NCBI GenBank assembly: GCA_013399015.1
Contig: VWZX01001038.1
Coordinates: 100 to 64,099 of the forward strand
DNA from: Galbula dea
Lineage: Eukaryota; Chordata; Aves; Piciformes; Galbulidae
Length of the DNA: 64,000 nt
Direction of reading: 5' to 3'
Made by a program: the position numbers and the translations under genes. Below, piece after piece: positions 24,032 through 36,800 of the stretch. The notes below the pieces were generated by a model. It had not been told where the DNA came from, made no database searches, and saw only the letters and a program-made list of their open reading frames with translations. Positions within the stretch are counted from its first letter, which is position 1. Each line of letters opens with the position of its first letter.

Positions 24032-25670
24032 CACAGGCTAGGTACAGCAGTTATAACTTCAGAAGGTTAGCAACAATAAAGTGCAAGTGCAAGACAGAGC
24101 TACACACATCTGGGAAGCAGAAAGCACTGCTAAGGTACCAAGCTGTGCAGGCAGGCTCCATACCTGCTCATACTTGTCTTAAGTCTCTGCAAAGGCATAT
24201 TCAGGAGCATTATTACACAGTGGTAACGACCCTCGTTATCAGAGAGGGTCGCTATCAGGCAGGCACCTAAGCAGGCCAAGCCCAGGAACCTAAACTAACA
24301 AGCAATTTTCTGTGAGAATGGCATCTGAAGAAAGGATTATGCTCCCATTACGTGCAAGTCTAAAACAGGCCTCAACTGGCAAGGACATGACTGATCTCAC
24401 TGACTTGATAGCTTCAGCACAGCTTACCTGGCTCCACCTGCTCCACTCTTCAATACGTACACACCCCACTCGCCCCAGTGTACGTTCCTGAAGCATGACC
24501 AACTCCCAGGGTTGGGAGGACAGCTAATAGGTTTTCTGTTTAAATGGTGATGTCCTTTTGACAAATGCACTGCTGGAGACAAAATAAAACCCAGCTGAGA
24601 AATCTCAGGGGGGTGTGGAGCAGAACACCAGTGCCACAGGTGGAGTAATCCACAAGCCTAACCACCCAACTCACCTGCCAGAGAGAACTGAGCTGACAGA
24701 TTATGACATGAACCCTATGGCCAAATGACCCTTAACTAATTCCATTAATACTGCCTGTGCCCTCAAGAGAGGAGCCAATTCTCAGCCAGATCTACAGGGA
24801 TGTGAATAGCAGGATGAGGAGGAAAAGGACTCCCCCCCCAATCCAAACAGGTCTGTGAAGTGTTCAGATTGCTTCAAATTTATCTGTTGTATTGCTACTG
24901 TTTCTCCTAAATGGTAAATCCAGTAAAAAAAAGGAAAAGGAAAAAAGCTCAAAAAGCCTATTAAAATGTCTGCTTCAAGACATGCACCTTCACCTTCTAA
25001 TCTGTGTGCTCAAAATTCTCACACTAGAGCTCAAGAACTGCAGAGCAAGATGACACCTGAAGTAAAACCAGTTCTGAAACAGGTTAATATCTCAAGTTTC
25101 CTTCGTGCTGGTACTTCAGCGCTCCCTTCACATCCTGTCCTTCATTACCTACTGTTGGCTGGAGATAATCTCTTCCAGGCTTCTCAAATGCTGACACAGG
25201 AACCTCTGTGAGCACACTGAACTACTTCCTTTTCTCCTTGAAAAGATTTAATAAGCTACAACTTTCTCCTGTGCCCTACTTGTAGTCTATGGTTTTCTTC
25301 CTGCTCGTATCGAATCTGCTAAAATAAAATTTTATGGAGTGTCAATTCAACAAAGGAAAAACTATAAAGTTCATTCTGACAGCTTGCCTCTCTCAAAAAA
25401 TGTAATCAAAGAAGAAAGAAAAGAAAAAAATCCTTTGCCCTTGAAAAGATGAATTGAATAGCCTTAGGTATTCTAGAGCTGTATTTATGAAAAAGTTTTT
25501 GGACACTAAACACACAAGTCTCTACAGAAATAGGGAAAGTGTTTTGCCCAAGTCAGAAACTTCTTTTTCCACTGCACAGAGAAAAATAGGCTACACTCCA
25601 CTACTTGACACAGCTCACCTCTCAGAGAGGTACAGATCCCATGCATCTCAAAGAGGAGGCTGTGTTTTCA
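24032..25670. other. Noncoding stretch
   Basis: No gene or repeat recognised. An 8-bp perfect hairpin lies at 24227-24251 and C-rich low complexity near 24832-24840. Confidence 0.35.
24227..24251. repeat. Short perfect inverted repeat
   Basis: The arms CGACCCTC (24227-24234) and GAGGGTCG (24244-24251) are exact reverse complements around a 9-base loop. The arms are CpG-containing, which is unusual in this AT-rich stretch. The role is unknown. Confidence 0.5.
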
Positions 25671-26475
25671 TTGAGATCTGGACAGGCTGAGAGTTGAGCA
25701 CAGAGGAACCTCATGGAGTTCAACAAGAGCAAGTCTGCACCTGGGGAGGAATAACCCCACGGACCAGGACAGGTTACAGGCTGACCTGCTGGAAAGCAGC
25801 TCCACAGAGAAGGGCTTGGGAGTGCTGGTGGACAAGAGGTTCACCGTGAGCCAGCAGCGTATTCCTTTAGCCAAGAATACCAATGGTCTCCTGGGGTGTA
25901 TCAGCAGGTCAAGGAACTTCTCCTCCCTCTCTACTCTGCCCTAGGGAGACCACCTCTGGAGTCCTGGCTTCAGTTCTGGGCTCCCCAGCTGAAGAGAGAC
26001 CAGGAACTACTAGAGAGAGTCCAGCCCAGGAAAATGCTGAGGGCACTGGAGCATCTCTGGCAGGAGGAAAGGCTGAGAGCCCTGGGGCTGCTGAGCCTGG
26101 ACGAGAGCAGCCCCAGAGGGGAGCTGCTCGATGCTGAGCAAGAGCTAAAGGCCGGGGGCAAGAGGCTGGGGCCAGACTTAGTTCTCAGTAGTGCCTAGGT
26201 ACAGGACAACAGGGGAATGGGCACAAACTACAGCCCAGGAGCTTCCATCTGAACCTGAGGAAAACCAGCTTTGCTGTGATGGTGGCAGAGCCCTGGCCCA
26301 GGCTGCCCAGAGGTGCTGTGGAGTCTCCTTCTGTGGAGAGATTGCCAAGGCAGCTGGAGGTGACCCTGGGCTACTTGCTGTGGGTGACCCTGCTTTAGCA
26401 GGGGGGTTGGACTGTAGATGATCCCCAGAGGTCCCTTCTAACCCTCACCATGCTGGGATTGTGTGCGATTCTGCA
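25671..26475 (+). mobile_element. CR1 LINE, long 3' segment, sense
   Basis: About 800 bases, the longest unbroken CR1 copy here. It starts at gagatctggacaggctgagag and passes through cacctggggaggaataacccc, gtgctggtggacaagaggttc and gcatctctggcaggagg. It ends at gggttggactgtagatgatcc with a decayed tail. The 5' part corresponds to the 3' end of the reverse-transcriptase ORF, riddled with stops in all frames. Confidence 0.94.
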
Positions 26476-29120
26476 ATACTGTCAAATGGATTAGCCTCAA
26501 GGAAAGCCCCATACATATGGCCACAAACACAGGCCATTCAAATTTAGGAGAGCAATTATCTTCTCTACAGAAACACACAATGTTCTGTCTAGATACCATC
26601 TTTAAGTTTTCTTACCAAAACCAGGTTTTAACATTTAATATTATAATGATAGCACCAAATCAGAGTCCATAATGCTGGAAATAACATCACAAATTACTAG
26701 AAGACAGAATCTAGAGTGGAGTGTTACTTTTCTATGCTGAAAAGGAATTATACTTGAAAATTAAGTAAAAAAATAAGTGTTATGGTAAATTCATGTCACA
26801 GTAAAGTTTCCTGGTTAGAAGAGAAAATGAGCCCAGCACTCAAATATTTATCATCACCAAGTACTTCCCATGTAATACTCCATCCTTTTATGCTGCAGAA
26901 ATTTCTTCTTTTGCTCACTTTTAGCCAAAAAAAATAAATTTGATTAAAAAATTGTGTATTTTATACTAGTGAGAAAAACATCTAACAAGAAAGGTTATCA
27001 GAGATCAATCCAGTTGCTGAGTATCTATTTCTATTTCGTGCAGAAGAGGCATTTTCACTTTGTTAGACTCCCCCCAAACTGTCTGAAGTCAACTAGTCAA
27101 TTAACCTTGTATATTACTACATAAAAATCTAAATAGAAAGAATTAATCCTCTCGAGTCTGCTTTTCTAACCTAAAGCAAATATTTATGAACATATTTTTC
27201 ATCAAATGCTGAATCATGGGGAAAATGCACAAGGAACTCATTGCTAGTTTGCAGCAAATTTTATTTCTACTGATTGAACTAATCCCTTTTTCTTGTGTTT
27301 GGCAGAACTGGATCAGAATATTCATTGACAACAATGTTGCATAGCTGTTGTAGTTTAGAGAAAAACACATTCAAGTATTTTGGGACAGATTGGGGTTTTT
27401 TTTAATGCTTTAAAAAAAATTTTTGGGTTTAGTCTTAAAATGGAAAAAAAAAAGGAATGAGAATTTAAGATCATTTCCTGTCATTCCAAAGATATTCCCT
27501 GGTAGGCAAGCTAAGGAGCTGACACAGAATAGTATCAGCAATTAGAATTTAAGCTATCCAATAGAATTTATATTTAGAAATCAACTTTCATTATAGGAAG
27601 TCTCTTCCTCTGTTCAGCCTAAATTATCACTTTTGCTATTTTATTCTTTATTGAACTATGCAAAATCATCTCCTTGTATTAGGTCCAAAATAATTCTCAC
27701 AGATGTCAAAGAAAAAAACCCCCTCATTATTACTATTATTCTATGTTACTGTAATACCAAGGCTCCAGTTATGATTGACAAATACAGAGAAAAACACTGT
27801 CCAGAAGGAGAATAATTTAGTCAGCCCCTGAATTCAAAGGGATCAGAGAATAATTCTTAGAATATAGGCTACTTAATGCTTATAAAATCAACACATCTGG
27901 TTCCTGCTTCTGCTCAGGTTCCTCAAAAATTTTTGTTCCCATTTCTGTTGAAATACTTGAGCATTTACAATTCAGAGAAACTGTTCTTATTCAGGAGATA
28001 CTCCTTTCTTCACTAAGGTGTAGTGAATTTATTTCCTGTGGCATAAGCCATACTTCAGACTTATCTCACACTAGAAAATGCTAAATCACATTAAAGCTTC
28101 TGTTCAATTAAAAAATACAAACCCCAAAGAAGAATGTTTGTCCCTGTATATGGAAGTCTAGAAATATTGATGTGAAAGGGAAGATGTGAGTAATTAAAAA
28201 GGCAATTTCCATATTTCTCTGAATTGTAAGCCACATGATTATGGTTTTGTGGAAAAAATTCCTAGAGTCTTCCCATTCTGAAGATAAGAGTTAAAACAAA
28301 GAAGTTCAATTCTCTACCAGAATGCATTTGCTCAAGTGTAAAGCTAACAAATGCTAAAATTTTTGGCAACACTTCTGCATTTCTGAACCATTAGGTAGTC
28401 AAACTATTTTTTGATTTTGCTTGCATGAAGTTGGATTAGAATAATCCAAATAAATCAGTGCTTTCCCCTCACTAGGAATACTGTGTTTATTTCTGGTCAT
28501 CTGATGGCAAATGGATAGATAAAAAAAAAATGGGAAGGCCCAGGAATAAATAACAAAAGAAGACCTGCACCTCCATCAGTGGATTACAACTGTTGACTCA
28601 AGAGAGGAGCAAGGAAGAAAACAGTCCAAGTAAACAAGCTGAGGGCAAGCCAGAGAAGGCACGCTGAGCATTTCAGCCACCCTCTTCAGAGGATAATGAT
28701 GGGATGCTTCTCCTAAGGAGAACTTAACCATGTAGGTCTCTGGCAGAGAGCTGCTCATGCTATGGGAACAGCAGAATCTCCCCTCGTTTCCCTCCGACCG
28801 AGATGTGGAGCTCGTGGCCACAACAGAGAAATGAAGTAGGACAAGGAAGAAAAAGCTGAACTCAAGTTATGTATTTAGTTGCCTAGAGACTTCAGCTCGT
28901 GGAAACCTAAACATCTAGGCCAAAGTCCTCACAGCTACTCAGGCAATTTTTTTCTACAGATACCAGTTATCACTTGAAAACAGTGGGGCCTGGTGGACAC
29001 CTGATGATCTAGACTCTAACAACTTACAGCTCTTCTAAGTCTAGGCAGCAAACAGGGAGAATAATATGAAATTATTTATATGCCTGATAGCAGTTGAATG
29101 CCTATTTATTTCCTTTTTCA
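26476..29120. other. AT-rich, CR1-free noncoding stretch
   Basis: About 2.6 kb of AT-rich sequence with several A- and T-runs (for example 27395-27407 and 27411-27424). No exon, RNA gene or mobile element was recognised. Confidence 0.35.
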
Positions 29121-29452
29121 GATCAGAGAGTCAAAGAGCAGCCTGAGTTGGAAGGGACCCACAAGGATCAAGTCCAACTCCTGTCTATGCACAGGTCAAT
29201 CTCCTCCCCCTCACTCCCCCCAAAAAAAACCTCAATAACACAAAAACCAACCCCAAGAACACAAAACCAACCCAAACAACAACAACAACAAAAATCAGAC
29301 CATGTGCCTTAGAACATGGCCCAGAATTCTGTCAGGCTTGGCACTGTGACTACCTCCCTGGGAGCCTGTTCCAGTGCTCCACCGCCCTTTGGGTGAAGAA
29401 CCTTTTCCTAATACCTAACCTAAACCTAACCCAGATCATCCTGAGACTCTGT
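29121..29452 (-). mobile_element. CR1 LINE 3' region, antisense, with A/C-rich expansion
   Basis: Antisense CR1 of the same subfamily as 14111-14400 (gagttggaagggacccacaaggatc; ggagcctgttccagtgctccacc; gtgaagaaccttttcctaatacc). An A/C-rich low-complexity tract at about 29206-29298, ending in (AAC)n, lies between the terminal block and the rest. Confidence 0.88.
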
Positions 29453-32375
29453 TTTACATGAAGACACTGATTAAGCAGCACTTTGTAGCTGATATATGTG
29501 AAAATACAAGCCATAAGGCTTCTTCCTTCGTGACTTTGGTAAGGCTACCAGATTTTTTTCCCCATAGTCACCATCTCCCCTTCCTATCCCATTTGCTACC
29601 AGATCTCCCTTCATGCACAGCCACATGCTCCTTGTTCCCCAAATGCCATCCAATTTTCATTATAGCCCTAACGACCTCCACCTCCCCACCCACCCCCAGC
29701 CTTCAACTCTTCTCCAAATGCTTCCTTTGCCTCCATCCCCTTCCCTCCTCACTAACTCTGCTTCTCTCCTGACCACCAACCCCTCTTCCCCAAAGCCTGC
29801 TGCTTCCTAACGTCTCACTGCTCGCTTCCTTCCTACTCCCACACCACAAGACCTCTACAGAATGCTTTCAGTTACAATCCTTTCTCTTACAGAGAGCAAA
29901 CCACCATCTTTCCTTCAGACAAGTGTACCTCATGTCAAATACCATGGAGAATGGCAGGAAGCCTTATCCACAGGCTGCACCTTGCAGCTCTAGGGAACCT
30001 GTCCCTCCAGTGAAGCAGGCTACACCATCCTTTGTTTGCACAAAAAGAGAAATAGTTTTACCTAGTCATGCATCCTCTGAAGCTTCTACTTTATTTGTGA
30101 CATTCCTAACCCACTGTGCCACTGACCAGCAGAACACCACCCCCAAGTCAAGCATTAAGCATTCCTTCTGAAACCAACTAACAGTTTAGTAAGTTCTTAG
30201 GTGTTTCTATTAGGGCAAAATCAAGTGTGTGAGCAAAGCAAAAGGAAACAGGAGAGTCCATGCAAATTGAGGACAGAACAAGTATGGATTACACTGCACA
30301 GGATTAATAAAGTAGTAATTACTTGCAAATTTCTGGTGAACATCAAGATTAGGTTAGATCAATAAGTATCACCTCTCTCTGTACACATACAAATCAAGTT
30401 TCTATAAAGAGCTTTCTTTCAAGACAACCATAACTAGAGATGCTTTAAGATACCTTCAATTTAATGTTCACCACTCATTAGCAATGCCCAAGTTCACAAT
30501 CACCATCTTTAAAATGAACATTTTCATGTATTGCAGATGAATTTTGACTATCTACCAAAACAGAAGCTGGAAAGTATTGTTTGTAATAGCTCAAACATTT
30601 CAGACATACATATTATATATCTATAAATCTGCATACCAACTATTACCATGATATTATAATATTATAAGCATATTATAATTATTATAATATATGAATATAT
30701 TATTTGCAATAATTAGAATAAATTATTTTTATGTTTACTTTTTTTTACTGTGTTGTTAAATGCAGTAATATTAAAAATCAGAATGATCTACTTCCAACAG
30801 TTCCACTATGGGATGAGTGTGTCTCAGGTTGTTGTATCAAATCCCTAACTTAAAAGAACACCCAACCCACTAACCTGAATAAAGTTAACCTTATTTTTAT
30901 TCAGCATAGATCAATATTTAGAGAAAGCTGATTAACTTTTCAAATAAAAGAAAAACCTGTAAACAACAGGTTCTACAAGGTTTATATATTCATCCTCTGA
31001 CAAAACAACACTGCTCTGATGGTTATTTAAGAAAACTGATGGGGATCCTGCACACAGGAACATTTTTACTTGCATTAAGTATTTACAAGTTCCTTTTACA
31101 TTAAAAAGGTATTAAAATGATTTTCTTTTACTTTGCTGCTGATTTTTTAGTTCTAGGGATATGCTCATTAAGTTCTACCTCACCATGTGTCTACAGATTC
31201 TTTGCAGAACTCTTCTATCACATAATGAGCTGCAAAAACACAATTCAAGGCTGATGCAGAACTGTGAAGTTTTTAAGAGAAGGAGCATAGGAAAAAGAGA
31301 AGCCAAACTCACAAGCAGAGGGAGAAAGCTGCAGGTGTAAGGTGAGGTACTAGGAACCCACATGCTTGCTGATTAAGATGCCTAAGCACCAGCATTTGGA
31401 ATCTTTATATGGTTAGAGCTGCTCTTTTCCCATTACCTTTGTGAAGTTTGAACTCAAAAATAAAATCAGGTTTAGGGCTTGATCCAGCACCCAAGGAAGT
31501 TCATAAATATTTTAGCACTGACATCAGTGAAAACAGAGTAGATCCTTTATTTTTTTTTTCCTTAGTGTAAAGATTCCATATATAGATTTTTAATAACAAA
31601 ACACAGAATAAAAGGATTTTATTGATATTTCAGAAAAAAAAAAAACCCACACAACATCACCTTACACTGTATATTACAACACCTCCTATTTCCTGCCCAA
31701 TATATTTATCAAAGAAAAAGAACTTGGCCAAAGTGTCCCCCAAAAGCTACAAGCAAGATGTTCCAAGAGTAAGGCCACTTTCAGAACATCCCCACCAGCA
31801 CAGTGAGCACTGCAACTTTATAGCTAGGGAGCTCTGCACAGATGGACAAGTCATTTTTAGAAATGAATCACGCTGCAAATGATTTGACTAATTTTAAAAC
31901 AGAGGTGAGGAACCAATAGCCTACAGGCCAGATATGGTTTGCTGCTTCACTTCAGATGGCCCACAGACACACATGTGCTTTCTTGCTAATAACACCAAGG
32001 AAAACCATGTGGGTTTTAAAAGGGCTCCCACAATTCACATTGTTTTAAAAGACATAATCCTTAAACCTAAACATCAGCATGAAATTTAAAGTATTACATG
32101 AAATCTATGTTATGAGTTCACTTTTCTAATAAAAAAAACACACACGAATTCTTGAGTTATTAGCCACTAAATATAGCACATTCTTGCTACCCTGAGAAGA
32201 TGGGATTCACAGCCTTCACCATCTAAATTATCTTGGTAGAGAAAAGGCAGTGGGACTGAGTTTGGACAACAGCCTGTGCAGTGATTGTGGTAGAAGAATT
32301 TTGATAGCTGCTCTGATACAGAAGAACATACTCTACAGTCCTTGGACAGGATAAGACTTCCACTGAACTCAATGT
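29453..32375. other. Noncoding stretch with AT-rich core
   Basis: No gene recognised. Pyrimidine-rich sequence dominates 29540-29830. A very AT-rich segment with many TATTATAAT-type palindromic words spans about 30597-30735. It could be a matrix-attachment-like region or only low complexity. Confidence 0.35.
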
Positions 32376-32946
32376 GTCATACAACCATTAAGGTTGGAAA
32401 AGACCTCCAAGATTATCAAGTCCAACCATCGACCCAACACCACCATGCCACTAAACCATGTCATGAAGTGCCACAGCTAGATGTTTTATGAACACCTCCA
32501 GGGATGGTGACTCCACCACTGCCCTGGGCAGCCTCTGCCAATGCCTAACCACTCTTGCAGTGAACAGTTTTCTCCTAATATCCAACGCGAACCTCCCCTG
32601 CCACAAAGTGATGTTCTTTCCTCTTGGCCTATTGCTTGTGACCTAGTACAAGAGACCAACCCCCACCTCTCTCCAACCTCCTTTCAGGGAACTATAGAGA
32701 GAGGAGGCCTCCTGTGAGCTTCCTCTTCTCCACACTAACAAGCCCACCTCCCTCATATGCTCCTCGCAACATTTGTGCTCCAGACCCTTCAGCCCCTTCC
32801 TTGCCCTTCTCTGGACACACTCCAGCACCTCAGTGTTCTTCTTGGAGTGAGGAGCCCAAAACTGACCCCAGGATTGGAGGTGTGGCCTCCCCAGTGATCA
32901 GGTCAAGAGGACAACCCCTGCCCTAGACCTGCCAGCCACGCTCTGA
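32376..32946 (-). mobile_element. CR1 LINE 3' region, antisense
   Basis: About 570 bases with all the usual antisense landmarks, from aggttggaaaagacctccaag to the ccaggattggaggtgtggcc block and beyond. It is useful for showing the normal spacing between the terminal block and that downstream block (roughly 470 bases). Confidence 0.94.
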
Positions 32947-33119
32947 AAGATCTGCCTCAGAAATAGTCCCAAAACCAGATTTCAACCTTTCACAGAGAAG
33001 CTTCTTTCACTTTTGAATCTGAAAGCATACGCAGGATTCTAAAGATGAGAAGAACAACAACAAGTGAATTTATTAAGTGAAAAATCATAGGCCCCCACTC
33101 TACTCTCATCCTTTCTGCA

Positions 33120-33350
33120 ATTATTTGCAGCTGCCATGACCATATTGATATTTTGTAAACCCAAGGCTGCAGCTTTAATTGAAGTTTGACTGCTATAAAC
33201 AGTTAGCTGCCTGGCTCTGGCCTGCACTCCAATGCCATCAGCAGAACAGAGATGGGAAGCATAAACAAACCTTTTAACTAGATTACAGTTTCTGAAACGG
33301 CCAAGGCTCCCTTCGGCAAGAACTCCTGCGTGACAGAATGGCAACGGAGG
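33120..33350. promoter_or_regulatory. Candidate conserved noncoding element
   Basis: Non-repetitive sequence with regulatory-like words: CAGCTG (33129-33134), a forkhead-like TGTAAAC (33155-33161), a homeodomain-like TTTAATTG (33176-33183), and several CpGs near 33297-33346. It also holds a 101-codon minus-strand open frame without recognisable motifs. Evidence is weak and no conservation data were available. Confidence 0.2.
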
Positions 33351-33550
33351 AAAGGCATTCTGAAAGAGGATCTTAAAAGAGCCTAACCTTTCCTAAGATA
33401 GGCTGAATGGGAGTCTTCTGAGGAAAAGGACTCCCTTTGGAAAGCCTTGAGAAACGTGGTCTGATCCTTTAAGAAAAAAATTCAAAGCCAGAAAACAAAG
33501 GGTTACAAATCAGAGGGTTTCCCAAAGGCTTTTGCTCTTAAGACTTCAAG

Positions 33551-33846
33551 ATCACAGAACCATAGAATTACTAAGGTCGGAAAAGACCTCCAAGATCTTC
33601 AAGTCCACTGCCAACTCACAACTAAACCATGTCCCTCAGCACCACTTCCACGCATTTTTTGAACACTTCCAGGGATGGTGTCTCCACCACTGCCCTGGGC
33701 AGCCTGGGCCAACGCTCAACCACTCCTTCAGTGGAGACATTTCTCCCAATATTCAACCTAAACCTCCCCTGGCGCAACTTGAGGCTGTTTCCTCTTGTCC
33801 TGTCACTCGTTACCTGGAGAACCCCAACCTCCTTTCAGGGTGTTGC
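33551..33846 (-). mobile_element. CR1 LINE 3' end, antisense
   Basis: Starts with a CR1 octamer pair in antisense (catagaatt), then ggaaaagacctccaagatc, ccagggatggtgtctccacc and cttgaggctgtttcctcttg. It is truncated near the cctcctttcagggtgttg block. Confidence 0.92.
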
Positions 33847-36800
33847 ATCAAGAAATGTTACTGAACTTTGAAACACCAGCAGATCTTGTAATACTATTCA
33901 CATTTCCAAGAGGAATAACATAACAAAACCACGTTGCACCACCAATTTATACCAACATGTCTACCTCTTCAATCTGATCTTCCTCATCAGTTGCTTTATC
34001 TAAGCTTCTTCCCCACAATGATTACAAGGGGACAACCTATCCCCTACTTCTGCCCCCAAGCCCATGAAAGACAACAGGAAGTTCTGTTGTAAAGAAATCA
34101 TCTGGCTACAGAGTTCTGAGTACTGTTTCTTTAGTCAATGATGTCATTTGTCCACTTTTGCAGTGTTTTCTACCAAAACCAGCAGATACTAAAAATTTCT
34201 TCCTCTCATCTAGAGGTTGGATAAGAGGATCTAGCACAAACTTTTTTTTGGTGCTTGTCTTCTACATACATATAAACCAAAAAATTACCTCAAGTTGACA
34301 GCTTGCTTATATAAAAAAAAAAAAGAAGCAGATGCATAAATCTTCATTACATCAGTCTTAAAAGTAAAAATGAAATAAATTTAAAATATATATATGCAAT
34401 TTAAAAGTAGATTAGGTGCAAACATGATCAAAATATAAAGCCAGTGCCAGCTTCTTGGTATGGTCAACATTGTAGCCTGAGTCCTACCAAAACACATAAA
34501 ACTTGTACTCATTCTAGACAGGCTAATCATATATATATGCAGATATGTATTTGTGTGTATATAATAATATGCATGAGGTATACAGGTAAAAGCTTAAAAG
34601 ATGAAGACAAAGCCAAATGATTTACACATTTTGATAAAGACTCCAGTTTGTCACAACAGATAATCCTAAATATTGGCAATCATCTATCAGAGCTAAAAAA
34701 TGAAGTCTAAAATTGGTAAACTGAAATTTAATTTACATGGGTTTGGAAACATGAGGCAGCACAAATGGAAAAGAATCAGACTATCTACAGTTATGCTATG
34801 TAGGTCTACCTTCTGTTTGGCCAACTTTTCCTTTTCTCCTAACTTAGGCTGTTGTTTGCTTCCTTTGGCAGCAGGGTACAAGGCAACATTACTGCAAGTC
34901 TCTCTTTATCTCAATGTTGAGAATATCACCATTTGATCCAACAGGATCTGCTGTGCAAACAATTGACAACTGTTCTGGTTCCCTCACTTGGGAATTTTTC
35001 TTAGCAAGGCCAAGCTACTGATGCTGCAAACCAAGGGCCCTAATATTTAAGATGCTATTTACATTTCAGATTACTCCTCCTTCAGTAAGTCACAAAACAT
35101 TTTGGATTTCATGTCACTGAAAATGTAGACTAATATCACATTGTGAGAACATATATGATACAACTTCACCACACAATGTAGTTAACATACTCATTCTCTA
35201 GGTGCTAGCTTACTGCAAGGACAGAACAATTCTCAAAATGCTGTTTGCTTACTTTAAAATATTTTCTGTAGAATAAATAAAACAGAAATCAAACCAGCAC
35301 AATGCAGAATTTAATCAGAGCAATAAATGAAAATCTTTATTCTTCCTTTGATAAAGTTCCTAGAAAACTCAAAAAAGAATTTCCAGACATTTTACTGTGT
35401 CATTTCTAAAGTAAATTTGAAGCAAATTAAGTACAGTCAAAGCTCTTGAAACAGAAGATTTCAGAACAAACACTCAACCAAAACCCAAACAGTAAAGTGA
35501 CCCATGTATTTTGGGCACCTCCAGCTCTCTGCGTTGCTCTCTACAACGTTCCTCAGCTCCAACCCAGCCAACCACCACTCAAAGCCACTCTCCACTATTT
35601 GTTCCACAGTCATTCCCATGGGAAGGACAGGAGGCAATGGAGATTTTTGTGATGGGAACACCTGTCAAGCTGCAGATAAACTGAGATGATCAACTCATTT
35701 CACAAAGGTCTATGAATAGCCATCTCCTTGTAATGACTGACTCCTGCTCCCATGTGCCACCTCAGAACAACAACTTAGAAGTAAAAGGCTCAAAAGTTCT
35801 TGTTTTGTTGGGGCTTTGTTGGGGTTTTTTGAGCCATGTAGTCACTTAAGCTTTTAAGTACTCTATGTATTTTTATTCTACTTTTATATACCTGTTTGTA
35901 TAGACACACATGCATTTGCAGCTCAACAGATACGCAGATGTACTCATACACTTTATAATGTTGTAATCTAAGTGGTTTTGACAAATTTCAGCCCAATTTC
36001 AAACCAGTGCAAAGTCTGAACTCCTTTCTAGACAATTCATTGAAGTAAAGGTATTGCTATCATACAGAACGTGGAATTTGAAGAGAGGAAAGGAGTCAGC
36101 ACTTCTTAATTTCTTAATTGCTGCTTTTTATTAGCATCCCACTTGCTTTAGCTCTAGTTACACAGCTTTCAGGATGCTTCAGTTTTGTTCTCTCTCCAAT
36201 GCTCTTCCAAAGTTTTACTCCTAATCTAGGGCTTTGGTTCCTATACAGGTCTATTTGAAACTAACTGAGCAGTACTATTACACCTAGGAGTTCCAAAAAT
36301 AATGACAAAGAAAAGGCAGAGTAAGCTTGTGGTTTCAAACATTCAAATCACTCTTTAAAGAAGAATAAGCAGGTCCTTAATGACATAAGAGCATTCAAAA
36401 ATGTGTCCTCTATCTTGTTATTGTTAAAAATCAATGCTGACTTCCTACTTCCACTGGGACAAAATAAAATCCAACACAGGGTCCTTAAAAAAACCCAACC
36501 AAACAAAACCAAGCCTCCAAACAACTGAAGAAGCCCAAAAGAAGAAACCAAACTCCCCAATTTTCCAAAGTTTGAGCAGTATTTTTTGAGAAGGAAGCTC
36601 AACCACTTTCAAATTTTGTGTCCTGAGCCATGAAGGGATGAGATTCTCCTCTTGCAAGCTGCTTTGTGCATGTGGTCTCTTAAGCCCATAGAAAGACACG
36701 CTGACATTAGCAGGGCTCCAGATGGGCACGAGGGGCCACCCACCTGGTCTACTGCTTCCCAGAAGGAACACCCACCATAAGCACTCACTGCTGATTCAGA

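Noticed and set aside
29413..29432. Telomere-like words (cctaacctaaacctaaccc)
   Set aside because: They fall inside the antisense CR1 copy, whose consensus contains taatacctaacctaaacc. There is no true CCCTAA array.
30597..30735. Very AT-rich tract with TATTATAAT palindromic words, considered as a structured RNA or origin
   Set aside because: Low-complexity A/T sequence makes such palindromes by chance. No conserved stem or spacing supports a specific element.
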